Shown in pieces: positions 15,685 through 24,758 of a stretch of DNA of 64,000 nucleotides. A model generated the notes under the pieces. It was not told the DNA's origin. It searched no databases and worked only from the letters and a program-made list of their open reading frames with translations. This DNA is from Rhodocaloribacter litoris (GTDB lineage Bacteria > Bacteroidota > Rhodothermia > Rhodothermales > ISCAR-4553): NCBI RefSeq assembly GCF_011682235.2, contig NZ_CP076718.1:932607-996606 (forward strand), in the 5' to 3' direction. The position numbers and the translations under genes were made by a program. The number at the start of each line of letters is the position of its first letter. The stretch's first letter is position 1.

Positions 15685-17082
15685 ATGCGAAAGTACGTCA
15701 CCGCGCAAACGTCCATCGCACCGCTCGCCGTCTTCCGGGTGCTCTTCGGCTTCATCATGACGGTGAGCATCCTCCGCTTCGCCCTGAAAGGCTGGATCCA
15801 CGCGCTCTACGTCAAACCCACGTACTACTTCACGTTTTACGGGTTCGACTGGGTCCGGCCGCTCGGGGAAGCCGGAATGTATGCCCTCTTCCTGCTGATG
15901 GGCCTGGCCGCCCTGGGGATCATGCTGGGCTGGCACTACCGGCTCGCCGCCGTCCTCTTCTTCCTCTCCTTCACCTACGTCGAGCTCATCGACAAGACGA
16001 ACTACCTGAACCACTATTATTTCGTCAGTATCGTCAGCTTCCTGCTCATCTGGGTGCCGGCCCACCGCGCCTTTTCGCTGGACGTCCGGCGCCGGCCTTC
16101 GTTGCGGGTCGATACCGTGCCCGCCTGGACAACGGGCATCTTCAAGCTGCAACTCGGGCTGGTCTATGTGTATGCCGGGCTGGCCAAGCTCAACCCCGAC
16201 TGGCTCTTCGAAGCCCTGCCCCTGCGCCTCTGGCTGCCCGCCCACGCCCACCTGCCCCTGATCGGCCCCCTGCTCGACGAACCCCTGACCGCCTACGTGT
16301 TCAGCTGGGCCGGCGCCCTGTATGACCTCACCATCGTCTTCTTCCTGCTGTGGAAGCGGACGCGCCTTGCGGCTTACCTGGCCGTCCTCGCCTTCCATCT
16401 GACGACGGCCCTCCTGTTCCAGATCGGGATGTTCCCCTACATCATGATCCTGTGCACGCTCATCTTCTTCCCGGCCTCGTTCCACGAGCGGCTCATCGCG
16501 GGGGGAAAAACGATCTGGCGCTTCATGACCCGCCGCCGTGCGGGCGTGCTGGTGCGCGGCGCGGCGGACCGGGCTCCTGTGTCCTTTCGCCCCGGGCGGC
16601 GTGCGTCCCTCGCCCTGGCGGTCCTGCTGGGCCTGCACTTCGCCCTCCAGATCCTGATCCCCCTGCGGTCGATCCTCTACCCCGGTCACCTCTTCTGGAC
16701 CGAGGAAGGCTACCGCTTCTCCTGGCGTGTGATGCTCATGGAAAAGGCCGGGTACACCGTCTTCCGCGTCCACGATCCCGCTACCGGCAGGCGATGGGAG
16801 GTGCCGAACTGGGCCTACCTGACCCCCTACCAGGAAAAGATGATGTCCACGCAACCGGACATGATCCTGCAGTTCGCCCACTTCCTGGAGGAGGAATACC
16901 GGCGGCAGGGCATCGAGGACGTCGAGATCACCGTCGAAGCCCACGTCACCCTCAACGGCCGCAAGAGTCGCCTGATGATCGACCCGGGCGTCGATCTGAC
17001 CGAGGTGAAGCGGGACCTTCGCCCCAAAACGTGGATCCTGCCCTTCACCGGTCGTGAAGAAAGCTGGCTGACACACCGCTGA
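15685..17082 (+). CDS. HTTM domain membrane protein (vitamin K gamma-carboxylase-like)
   Basis: The 465-residue protein starts with repeated hydrophobic helices (PLAVFRVLFGFIMTVSILRF, LLMGLAALGIMLGW, IVSFLLIWVPAHRAF) and the conserved KLQLGLVYVYAGLAKLN segment, diagnostic of HTTM domains, the membrane part of vitamin-K-dependent gamma-carboxylases. A soluble C-terminal region after residue 340 contains HFLEEEYRRQGIEDVEI. In Bacteroidota such proteins regularly accompany imelysin and TonB-receptor genes. Whether it carboxylates a partner protein is unknown. It is separated from the next gene by 2 bp. Confidence 0.88.
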   Translation: MRKYVTAQTSIAPLAVFRVLFGFIMTVSILRFALKGWIHALYVKPTYYFTFYGFDWVRPLGEAGMYALFLLMGLAALGIMLGWHYRLAAVLFFLSFTYVELIDKTNYLNHYYFVSIVSFLLIWVPAHRAFSLDVRRRPSLRVDTVPAWTTGIFKLQLGLVYVYAGLAKLNPDWLFEALPLRLWLPAHAHLPLIGPLLDEPLTAYVFSWAGALYDLTIVFFLLWKRTRLAAYLAVLAFHLTTALLFQIGMFPYIMILCTLIFFPASFHERLIAGGKTIWRFMTRRRAGVLVRGAADRAPVSFRPGRRASLALAVLLGLHFALQILIPLRSILYPGHLFWTEEGYRFSWRVMLMEKAGYTVFRVHDPATGRRWEVPNWAYLTPYQEKMMSTQPDMILQFAHFLEEEYRRQGIEDVEITVEAHVTLNGRKSRLMIDPGVDLTEVKRDLRPKTWILPFTGREESWLTHR

Positions 17083-17084
17083 CG

Positions 17085-19583
17085 ATGAAGCACCTGTTTC
17101 TACTCGGCGCAGGGATGGTTTGCCTGGCGGCGCTCGTCGCTCCGGCCGCCGCGCAGCCCTTCTCCGTCTCCGGCCGCGTCGTCGACGAGCACGGGGCCCC
17201 CGTGGTGGGCGCCACGGTCTTTGTCACGAAGGCCCTCCCGGACACGCCCGGCGGGGCGCACCGCATCGTCGCCACGACCGCCGCCTTCGACGTCACCGGG
17301 CCGGACGGTACCTACGCCATCGGGAACGTGAACCCCGGCCGCTACGCCGTCGTCGCCTACCTCACCGGCAAGCGCATTGCCACGCAGCACGTGACCGTCG
17401 CCGACCACCCCGTGCGGGCCGACTTCACGTTGTCCCTCCTGGAGACCGAGCTCGGTGAGATCACGGTCCGCGAGCCGGCGGAAGCCTCCTTCGCCCTGAC
17501 GCGGCTGCGGCCGGTGGACGTCGAGGGCGTCGCCCTCTACGAAGCCAAAAAGAGCGAGGTGGTGGTGATCGACGAGCTGACGGCCAACCTGGCGACGAAC
17601 AACAGCCGGCAGATCTACGGCCGCGTGGCCGGGCTCAACATCTGGGAAAGCGACGGCGCCGGGTTGCAACTGGGCCTGGGCGGCCGGGGCCTCAGCCCCA
17701 ACCGTAATGCCAACTTCAACACCCGCCAGAACGGCTACGACATCGCCGCCGACGCCCTCGGCTACCCGGAAAGCTACTATACCCCGCCCACCGAGGCGCT
17801 CTCCCGCATCGAGATCGTCCGGGGGGCCGCCTCGTTGCAGTACGGCACCCAGTTCGGCGGCCTGCTCAACTTCGTCTTCAAGGACGGCCCGGAGACGAAA
17901 CCAGTCGAAGTCACCTCTCGCCTCTCGACCGGCTCCTTCGGACTGCTGAACACCTTCACCAGCATCGGGGGCACGGCCGGCCCCACGCGCTACTATGGCT
18001 TCTACCAGTACAAACGCAGCGACGGGTGGCGGCCGAACGCGGAACTGGACCAGCACACGGCCTACGCCGCCCTGACCTACCGGCCCCTCCCCGCGCTGTC
18101 GATCCGGCCCGAGTACACGTACATGTACTACCTGGCACACCAGCCCGGAGGCCTCACGGACGCGCAGTTCGAAGCCAACCCCCGCCAGTCGACCCGGGAA
18201 CGAAACTGGTTCCGCGTCCACTGGAACCTGTTCGCCCTGCGGGCCGACTACCGGTTCTCGAGCCGCACCAGCCTCAACACCCGCTTCTTCGGGCTGCTGG
18301 CCGGCCGCGACGCCCTGGGCAACCTCGGCCGCATCGACCGGCTGGACCTCGGCGGCAACCGCGACCTGCTCAAAGACGATTACCGGAACTGGGGCAACGA
18401 AACCCGGCTGATCCACCGGTATCCCTTCCTCCACGACGTGTCGGTCCTGCTGGTCGGCACCCGGATCTACCGGGGCTTCACCCACCGCCGGCAGGGTGAG
18501 GGCCCGGACGGGCGCGCCCCCGACTTCACCTACCTGAACCCCGACAACCTGGAAGGCTCCGACTTCGACCTCCCGAGCCGCAACGTCTCCGTCTTTGCCG
18601 AAAACATCTTCAACGTCACGCCCCGCCTCAGTGTGACCCCCGGCATCCGGTTCGAATACATCCGGACGCAGGCGGACGGCTACTACCGCAACACCGTCCG
18701 CGACCTGGCCGGCAACGTGCTCCTGGACGAGCGTATCGAAGAACGGCGGTCGCACACCCGCTCTTTCGTCTTTTTCGGGATCGGGCTGAGTTACAAGCCC
18801 GCCAGCGCCCTGGAGGTCTACGCCAACTTTTCCCAGAACTACCGGGCCATCAACTTCAACGACATCCGCGTCAACGTGGGCAGCCTCGAAGTGGACCCGG
18901 ACATCCGGGACGAGCACGGGTTCAACCTGGATCTGGGCCTTCGCGGCACCCACGGCCGGGTGTTCACCTACGACGTAAGCCTGTTCCACCTGTTCTACCG
19001 GGATCGGATCGGTACCGTACTCCGGACCGCCCCCAACCCGCAGTTCAACAACCTGGTGGACCGCACCTTCCGGTTCCGCACCAACATCGCCGACGCCCGG
19101 ATCTACGGCATCGAATCGTTCGCCGAACTGGACCTCTACAAGGTGCTGGCAGGCAGCAACAGCCCCACCCGGCTGTCGGTGTTCTCGAACCTCGCGCTGA
19201 TCTCCGCGAAATACGCCCGGTCCCGGGAAAACGGCATTGCGGGAAACGACGTCGAGCTCGTACCGCCGATCAACCTGAAAACCGGGCTCACGTTCAGCAC
19301 GGGACCGCTGGCCGTCGCCTACCAGTTCTCCTATGTGGGAAAACATTTCTCGGATGCCTCCAATGCGCTGCGGACGCCGACGGCCATCGAGGGGATCATT
19401 CCGGCCTATCACGTGATGGACCTCTCGGCGGCCTACACGTTCGGCCGCTACCGGCTCGAGGCCGGGGTCAACAACCTGACCGACCACCACTACTTCACCC
19501 GCCGCGCGACCGGCTATCCCGGCCCGGGCATCATCCCGGCGGAAGGGCGCAGCCTGTATCTGACCCTGGGCCTGACCCTGTAG
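17085..19583 (+). CDS. TonB-dependent outer-membrane receptor
   Basis: The 832-residue protein has a signal peptide (LVAPAAAQP), an N-terminal carboxypeptidase-regulatory-like domain (FSVSGRVVDEHGAPVVGATV), a plug domain (RQIYGRVAGLNIWESDGAG, RIEIVRGAASLQYGTQFGG) and a 22-strand-type barrel ending in the aromatic-rich YLTLGLTL. The plug is FecA-like and suggests a siderophore or iron-chelate ligand. With the DUF4856, imelysin and HTTM genes immediately upstream, it is the transport component of a metal acquisition operon. A hairpin terminator follows at 19631-19667. Confidence 0.93.
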   Translation: MKHLFLLGAGMVCLAALVAPAAAQPFSVSGRVVDEHGAPVVGATVFVTKALPDTPGGAHRIVATTAAFDVTGPDGTYAIGNVNPGRYAVVAYLTGKRIATQHVTVADHPVRADFTLSLLETELGEITVREPAEASFALTRLRPVDVEGVALYEAKKSEVVVIDELTANLATNNSRQIYGRVAGLNIWESDGAGLQLGLGGRGLSPNRNANFNTRQNGYDIAADALGYPESYYTPPTEALSRIEIVRGAASLQYGTQFGGLLNFVFKDGPETKPVEVTSRLSTGSFGLLNTFTSIGGTAGPTRYYGFYQYKRSDGWRPNAELDQHTAYAALTYRPLPALSIRPEYTYMYYLAHQPGGLTDAQFEANPRQSTRERNWFRVHWNLFALRADYRFSSRTSLNTRFFGLLAGRDALGNLGRIDRLDLGGNRDLLKDDYRNWGNETRLIHRYPFLHDVSVLLVGTRIYRGFTHRRQGEGPDGRAPDFTYLNPDNLEGSDFDLPSRNVSVFAENIFNVTPRLSVTPGIRFEYIRTQADGYYRNTVRDLAGNVLLDERIEERRSHTRSFVFFGIGLSYKPASALEVYANFSQNYRAINFNDIRVNVGSLEVDPDIRDEHGFNLDLGLRGTHGRVFTYDVSLFHLFYRDRIGTVLRTAPNPQFNNLVDRTFRFRTNIADARIYGIESFAELDLYKVLAGSNSPTRLSVFSNLALISAKYARSRENGIAGNDVELVPPINLKTGLTFSTGPLAVAYQFSYVGKHFSDASNALRTPTAIEGIIPAYHVMDLSAAYTFGRYRLEAGVNNLTDHHYFTRRATGYPGPGIIPAEGRSLYLTLGLTL

Positions 19584-19630
19584 ACACGCGGCCGGGCCGG
19601 ACGCCCCTGGAATCGCCGCTGCCGGAAACG

Positions 19631-19667
19631 ACGAGGGCCTTCCCCCGGACAGGAGGAAGGCCCTCGT
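19631..19667. terminator. Hairpin terminator between convergent genes
   Basis: ACGAGGGCCTTCC (19631-19643) pairs perfectly with GGAAGGCCCTCGT (19655-19667). It lies between the stop codons of the convergent TonB-receptor and thioredoxin genes and can serve both, though it lacks a long T tract. Confidence 0.75.
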
Positions 19668-19729
19668 GGACCGTACTGGGATGGTTTGAGGAGTTACCTC
19701 TTCCTGTATCGTCCACGCCCGCGTTGTTC

Positions 19730-20062
19730 TTAAGCCGCCGCGGCGGGCAGGTGCTCGTCGAGCCAGCGGCGGATGGCCGGCTCGGGGAGCGCCCCTACGA
19801 ACTCGCCGCGCACCTCGCCGTCGACGAACAGCTTCACGGCGGGGATGCCCCGGACGCCGTAGCGCATCGAGAGCTCGGGGTGCCGGTCGGTGTTGACCTT
19901 CACCAGGCGCCACTTTCCTTTGCTCTCGCGGGCGAGCTTTTCGAGGGTGGGTCCCAGCACGCGGCACGGCCCGCACCACGGCGCCCAGAAATCGACCAGC
20001 ACCGGCTTCTGCCGGCTCTTGTCGAGCACCTCCTTCTGGAAGAATTCAGGCAGATCGTTCAT
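19730..20062 (-). CDS. trxA: Thioredoxin
   Basis: The 110-residue protein has the classical thioredoxin active site FWAPWCGPCR at residues 25-34, the KVNTDRHPELSMRYGVRGIPA stretch with the cis-Pro, and a C-terminal helix. It is a cytosolic dithiol reductant. Size and motif spacing are normal. The gene symbol is given by family; paralogues elsewhere in the genome cannot be excluded. Confidence 0.93.
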   Translation of the reverse strand: MNDLPEFFQKEVLDKSRQKPVLVDFWAPWCGPCRVLGPTLEKLARESKGKWRLVKVNTDRHPELSMRYGVRGIPAVKLFVDGEVRGEFVGALPEPAIRRWLDEHLPAAAA

Positions 20063-20119
20063 CTATCCCACTGGTTTGTTTGCCCTTACCTCTGAATCTC
20101 GGCGTCGCGGTACGTGGCC

Positions 20120-21280
20120 TTACCAGCGCCGGAGCCCGGCGATGCCGCCCATCTCTTCGGTGAGCAGGCGCTCGGCCTCGCCGCGGACGAACTCGAGGCG
20201 GCTGCCGTGGCGAAGGGCCAGCCCGGGCAACACCTCGTCGAGGCGGACGTGCTCCGGCGCGGTACCGGCGGCGCAGGTGCGCACGGCCGTCGCCTCGTCG
20301 GAAACGACCAGCCCCGTCTCCGAGCAACGATAGACCGTCTCGAAGAGCACCCGGGGCGACCACGGCACGACCACCGTCTGAAGCCGTCCTTCCTGGAGGG
20401 CCGGCAGCACGTTGCCCAGCCCCCACACCCCATGCTCCCGGATGCGCCCCAGCAGCGCCATCTCGCCGGCCCGCTCGGCTTCCTCGACGGCGTCTTCGAT
20501 ATGCGCGAGCACCTGCGCCGGCGCGGCATCGGGGTAGGGCAATCCGGCGAGACGGGCCACCACCTTTTCCCGGACGGCCTTCGGCAGCACCTCCTCGAAG
20601 GCGACGCGCCGCTCCTCGGGGCCACACAGGATCAGCCGCTCTGCCCCCCGCGCCGCCATCGCTTTCTCCAGCAGCCCGGCGGCGTCCTTGTAGAAACGGT
20701 GCACCCATGCCTCGACGCGGTCCTCATAGAGGTCGTGCCCCGTCCCCACGGCCGGGACGGCGGGCGAACCGGCGGCCGGCTCGGTCAGCCTGCGCCATGC
20801 GGTGGTGTCCACGGCCAGGAAGGCCTCCTTCACCTCTTCGATCTCGCCCATATGGACGTCGAAGTACCGCCAGCGCGCGCGGTCCATGTAGACGACGGCA
20901 TAGCGCTCGTACTCGTCGCGTGCGAGCAACAGCGGGGCCACGTAGGGCACGCCCCACCGCGCGACGACGCGCTCCATCTCTGAGACGAGCGGCAGGTCCA
21001 CCTGCAGGTAGTGCGTCTCGAAAAACACCCCGGGGTCCTCCGTGGCGAAGAGCACCAGGGTGCGGCCGTGCCGGTGCGGCGGGTCGACCTGGAAGCGGGC
21101 GACCACCTCGTCGATCAGCGCCCGCGGCACACCGGCCGCCTTCATCGCATTCTCGGCACGGATACGGTAGCCTTCTGCCAGGTTGTCGGCGTGCGCCGGG
21201 TTCACGTCCAGATAGAGCGAAAGCACCGGCGCATCCAGCGTTTCCAGTTGTGCGGCGAGGATATCGATCCCATGTTTCAT
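20120..21280 (-). CDS. aeRF1-like (bacterial archaeo-eukaryotic release factor family) protein
   Basis: The 386-residue protein has the three-part layout of bacterial eRF1-like proteins: an N-terminal domain with LSLYLDVNPAHADN, a central domain with YAVVYMDRARWRYFDVHMGEIEEV, and a C-terminal L7Ae-like domain ending QTVVVPWSPR ... GSRLEFVRGEAERLL. These baeRF proteins are predicted to act at the ribosome in peptidyl-tRNA release or quality control. No zinc-knuckle or GGQ-type loop was identified with certainty. It lies between ftsH and trxA on the same strand, a grouping that fits protein quality control. Confidence 0.72.
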   Translation of the reverse strand: MKHGIDILAAQLETLDAPVLSLYLDVNPAHADNLAEGYRIRAENAMKAAGVPRALIDEVVARFQVDPPHRHGRTLVLFATEDPGVFFETHYLQVDLPLVSEMERVVARWGVPYVAPLLLARDEYERYAVVYMDRARWRYFDVHMGEIEEVKEAFLAVDTTAWRRLTEPAAGSPAVPAVGTGHDLYEDRVEAWVHRFYKDAAGLLEKAMAARGAERLILCGPEERRVAFEEVLPKAVREKVVARLAGLPYPDAAPAQVLAHIEDAVEEAERAGEMALLGRIREHGVWGLGNVLPALQEGRLQTVVVPWSPRVLFETVYRCSETGLVVSDEATAVRTCAAGTAPEHVRLDEVLPGLALRHGSRLEFVRGEAERLLTEEMGGIAGLRRW

Positions 21281-21328
21281 ACCATCACCTCCCCGTCGTC
21301 ATCAAGGGTTGATCGGCGTCGAAGGAAC

Positions 21329-23272
21329 TCATGTGTCTGTGACCTTCTGTGCCACGTGATCCGTCGACGCGGCTTCGGGTTTCGGTCCCAGGAGGGCCCG
21401 GATCTCGTCGGCATCCAGGACCTCTTTTTCGAGGAGCGCCGTCGCCATTTTGTCGAGCAGGTCGCGTTTCTCCTGCAGGAGCGCCTTCGTCTCCTCGTAG
21501 CAGGTGCGGATGATGTGGAGCACTTCCTCGTCGATCAACTGCTCGATGCGCTCGGATCGGCGCTCGGTTTGCGGCCCCTGCCCCAGGAAGCCGGGACCGG
21601 CGTTCTGCACGAGGGACAGGTTGGGCAGCTTCTCACTCATGCCGTAGACCGTGACCATGTGGCGGGCCAGTTGCGAGACGCGCTCCAGGTCGTTCGAGGC
21701 GCCGGTGGACACCTCACCGAAGACGATCTCTTCGGCGGCCCGCCCCCCGAGCAGCCCCTTGATCTTGCCCAGCAGCTCGGAGCGGCGCATCAGGTAGCGG
21801 TCCTCCAGCGGCATCTGGAGCGTGTAGCCGAGCGCCCCGAGCCCGCGCGGGACGATGGACACCTTCTGCACCTCGTCGGCGCCGGGGGTGAAGTACCCCA
21901 CGATGGCGTGGCCGCTCTCGTGGTAGGCCACGATCTTCCGCTCCTCCTCGTTGATCAGGCGGTTCTTCTTCTCCAACCCGGCCACCACGCGCTCGATGGC
22001 CTCCTCGAACTCGCGCATGGAGATCCGCTCCTTGCCCTTGCGGGCCGCCAGCAGCGCCGCCTCGTTACACACGTTGGCGATGTCCGCCCCCACGAAGCCG
22101 GGCGTCCGGGCGGCGAGCCGGCGCAGGTCCACGCTCTCGTCGAGCTGCAGGCGGCGGGTGTGAACGCGGAAGATGGCCTCGCGCCCGTTCATGTCGGGCC
22201 GGTCGACGAGCACCTGCCGGTCGAAGCGGCCGGGGCGCAGCAGGGCCGGGTCGAGCACCTCGGGGCGGTTCGTGGCACCCATGATGATGACGCCCTCGGT
22301 GCCCTCGAAGCCGTCCATCTCGGTCAGGAGCTGGTTGAGCGTGTTCTCCCGCTCGTCGTGCCCGCCGACGACGGCCACCTGCGCCCGGCTCTTGCCGATG
22401 GCGTCGATCTCGTCGATGAAGATGATACACGGGGCCTTCTCCTTGGCCTGCCGGAACAGGTCGCGCACGCGGGCCGCCCCCACGCCGACGAACATCTCGA
22501 CGAAGTCGGAGCCGGAGAGGGAGAAGAAGGGCACGCCGGCCTCGCCGGCCACGGCCCGCGCCAGCAGCGTCTTGCCGGTGCCGGGCGGCCCCACCAGCAG
22601 CACCCCCTTGGGCAGGCGCGCCCCCAGCCGGGTGTACTTCTGCGGGTTTTTCAGGAAGGCGACGATCTCACGCACCTCCTCCACGGCCTCGTCCACCCCG
22701 GCCACGTCCCTGAACGTCACCTGGTGCTTCGGATCCTCGGCCACGATCCGGGCCTTCGAGCGGCCCACGTTCAGGATGCTGTTCTGCGCGGCGCTCATCC
22801 GGCGGAAGATCAACCCCCAGAGGCCCATCAGGATCAGGAAGGGCAGGATCCAGTTGAGGAAGAAGTTGCGGAAGAAGTTGGACTCGATGCGCCCGCTCAC
22901 GTCCACCCCGGCCGCTTCGAGGTCGGCGAGCAGGGCCGGGTCCTCCAGGTCGGGCAGGCGGGTGACGGTGAACTGCCGGGCCATCTGCCGCTCGATGCGG
23001 TCGAGGCGGAGCCGCCAGGGCGCCGTGGGCCCCAGCGAGATGGTGGTGTCGGTGCCGGCGTCGGAGGCGGTCGTGTCCCGGAAGACCCCGACGATCCGCT
23101 CGGGCAGGATCACCACGCGCTCGACCTCGCCCGCCCGCACCTTCTCCCGAAAGGTGGTGTATGAGATCTCACGCGGCCCCTCCAGGCCGGAGAAGAACCA
23201 GTACTGCAGGGCCAGCAGGCCCAGCAACACGAACAGGTAGTACCAGAGTGAAAATTTGACAGGCTTTTCCAT
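21329..23272 (-). CDS. ftsH: ATP-dependent zinc metalloprotease FtsH
   Basis: The 647-residue protein contains an N-terminal membrane helix ([18 protein letters not shown]), a periplasmic domain to about residue 135, a second helix ([18 protein letters not shown]), the AAA domain with Walker A GPPGTGKT at 228-235, Walker [12 protein letters not shown] and SRH segment, and the zinc site HESGH beginning at residue 451. FtsH degrades misassembled membrane proteins and specific cytosolic regulators as a hexamer. ATG at 23272 starts at the natural N-terminus; the open frame to 23356 adds nothing conserved. Confidence 0.97.
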   Translation of the reverse strand: MEKPVKFSLWYYLFVLLGLLALQYWFFSGLEGPREISYTTFREKVRAGEVERVVILPERIVGVFRDTTASDAGTDTTISLGPTAPWRLRLDRIERQMARQFTVTRLPDLEDPALLADLEAAGVDVSGRIESNFFRNFFLNWILPFLILMGLWGLIFRRMSAAQNSILNVGRSKARIVAEDPKHQVTFRDVAGVDEAVEEVREIVAFLKNPQKYTRLGARLPKGVLLVGPPGTGKTLLARAVAGEAGVPFFSLSGSDFVEMFVGVGAARVRDLFRQAKEKAPCIIFIDEIDAIGKSRAQVAVVGGHDERENTLNQLLTEMDGFEGTEGVIIMGATNRPEVLDPALLRPGRFDRQVLVDRPDMNGREAIFRVHTRRLQLDESVDLRRLAARTPGFVGADIANVCNEAALLAARKGKERISMREFEEAIERVVAGLEKKNRLINEEERKIVAYHESGHAIVGYFTPGADEVQKVSIVPRGLGALGYTLQMPLEDRYLMRRSELLGKIKGLLGGRAAEEIVFGEVSTGASNDLERVSQLARHMVTVYGMSEKLPNLSLVQNAGPGFLGQGPQTERRSERIEQLIDEEVLHIIRTCYEETKALLQEKRDLLDKMATALLEKEVLDADEIRALLGPKPEAASTDHVAQKVTDT

Positions 23273-23442
23273 GCGACGTCCCGGGTTGATGACCGGACCG
23301 TGCCGCCTCAAGCCCCGTTCCGACGCGGCCGGTCCTGCCAGTCCTGGCAGAAGCAACCCGGAACGCGTCCGTCATCCCTGGGACAACGTGGCGGCCCGTG
23401 GTCGCCCTGTCAGTCCCCGGCCTGACGGAGGGGCGACCCTGC

Positions 23443-24561
23443 TCACCGGTAGGCTTCGAGCGTCACCGGCACGATCACCTCGTCGCCGTCGCGAAGGAGG
23501 GTGAGGTTGACCACCTCGCCGGGGTTGCGGCGCTCGAGCGCCAGGATGACGTCGTTGGCCGAACGGACGGGCTGCCCGTCGACGGCGACGACGATGTCGC
23601 CCAGGCGGAGGTAGCCGAAGCGGTCGCGCATGGTGGGGCGGATGCCGGCCCGGGCCGCCGCGCTGCGGGGCTCGACGTGGATGACGAGCGCCCCCTCGAT
23701 GCCGAGCCGCCGCGTCACCTGGGCCGAGGCGAATTCGATCCCCAGGCTGGGCCGCCGCACCCGCCCGTAGGCGATCAACTCGGGCACCACCCAGTTGACC
23801 ACGTCCACCGGGATGGCGAAGCCGATGCCGGCGTACGCCCCCGAGGGGCTGTAGATGGCCGTGTTGACGCCGATGAGACGACCGGCCGAGTCGAGCAGCG
23901 GCCCGCCCGAGTTGCCGGGGTTGATGGCGGCATCGGTCTGGATGACGTCGCGGATGGGGATGCGGGCCACCGACTCGATCTCGCGGCCCAGGGCGCTGAT
24001 GACGCCCGTCGTGAGGCTCTGGTCAAGGCCGAAGGGGTTCCCGATGGCGAAGACGGACTGCCCCACCCGCAGGTCGGACGAGGTGCCCACCGGAATGGGA
24101 CGGAGCCGTTCGGCCGGCGCCTCGATGCGAAGCACGGCCAGGTCCTTCTCGGGCGCCGTCCCCACCAGCGAGGCCTCCCACGTTGTGCGGTCGGCCAGCG
24201 TCACGAGCGCCCGGTTGGCCCCCTGGATGACGTGAAAGTTGGTGATGATATGGCCGTCGTCGTCCCACACGAAGCCCGTGCCGGTGCCCCGGGGGATCTC
24301 GGTGACGTTCCACGAGAAGAAGTCGCGCTGCACCGTCAGCGAGGTGATGTAGACCACCGAGGGGGAGGCCTGCTCGAAGAGGGCGATGGTGGCCTTCTCC
24401 GCCTCGGTGAGGTCGGCCCGCGGCGTCACCGGGCGCGGGGCCGCCTGCTGCGCGGCCTGCCGGGTGGCCGACTGCCAGGCCACCCCGCCCACGAAGCCGA
24501 GGACACCGATCAACAGGGCCACCACCAGGTGCCCCACGCGTACCGTGATCTGTCGATTCAT
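23443..24561 (-). CDS. HtrA/DegP-like S1C serine protease with one PDZ domain
   Basis: The 372-residue protein has one N-terminal membrane anchor (GHLVVALLIGVLGFVGGVAW), a trypsin-fold domain with the triad His in GHIITNFHVIQG, Asp in EKDLAVLRI and Ser in NPGNSGGPLL, and a single C-terminal PDZ domain (RDRFGYLRLGDIVVAVDGQP). It is therefore a DegS-like anchored periplasmic protease for envelope stress. The closeness to ftsH (170 bp upstream of it) suggests a proteostasis neighbourhood. An ATG at 24591 would extend it by ten residues. Confidence 0.94.
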   Translation of the reverse strand: MNRQITVRVGHLVVALLIGVLGFVGGVAWQSATRQAAQQAAPRPVTPRADLTEAEKATIALFEQASPSVVYITSLTVQRDFFSWNVTEIPRGTGTGFVWDDDGHIITNFHVIQGANRALVTLADRTTWEASLVGTAPEKDLAVLRIEAPAERLRPIPVGTSSDLRVGQSVFAIGNPFGLDQSLTTGVISALGREIESVARIPIRDVIQTDAAINPGNSGGPLLDSAGRLIGVNTAIYSPSGAYAGIGFAIPVDVVNWVVPELIAYGRVRRPSLGIEFASAQVTRRLGIEGALVIHVEPRSAAARAGIRPTMRDRFGYLRLGDIVVAVDGQPVRSANDVILALERRNPGEVVNLTLLRDGDEVIVPVTLEAYR

Positions 24562-24698
24562 GATGCTGCTCCGCTGAATATTCCGGGTCAATATAGGGGG
24601 ACAGCAGAAACAACGCAGTGATCCCCCTACCGGTTAGGCCCTTTACCCCCAATCTTCCCGAAAAAAATTCCTTTCCGCACGCAGCTTTGACATGCAAC

Positions 24699-24708
24699 TG
24701 ATATATCA
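24699..24708. promoter_or_regulatory. Palindrome upstream of hydroxyproline operon (possible GntR operator)
   Basis: TGATATATCA is a perfect 10-bp palindrome 50 bp before the first start codon, in an AT-rich island with TTGACA at 24687-24692 and TATATT at 24715-24720. The -35/-10 spacing (22 nt) is too long for a standard promoter, so the exact promoter is uncertain. The GntR-type regulator encoded second in the operon is the obvious candidate to bind here. Confidence 0.4.
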
Positions 24709-24758
24709 ACGGTGTATATTCTAAATCAACCCACTCACCATTCCTGCAAACACGCATC

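Noticed and set aside
17100..19979. A 959-codon minus-strand open frame across the TonB receptor gene, with similar ones opposite the PIG-L and kinase genes (1674-3953 and 30616-33468).
   Set aside because: They are antisense shadows caused by the high GC content. The plus-strand frames carry signal peptides and family motifs, while these carry none.
24687..24720. TTGACA and TATATT as a standard promoter for the hydroxyproline operon.
   Set aside because: The gap is 22 nt instead of about 17 and the Bacteroidota-type motif also fits poorly; only the palindrome was kept, with low confidence.
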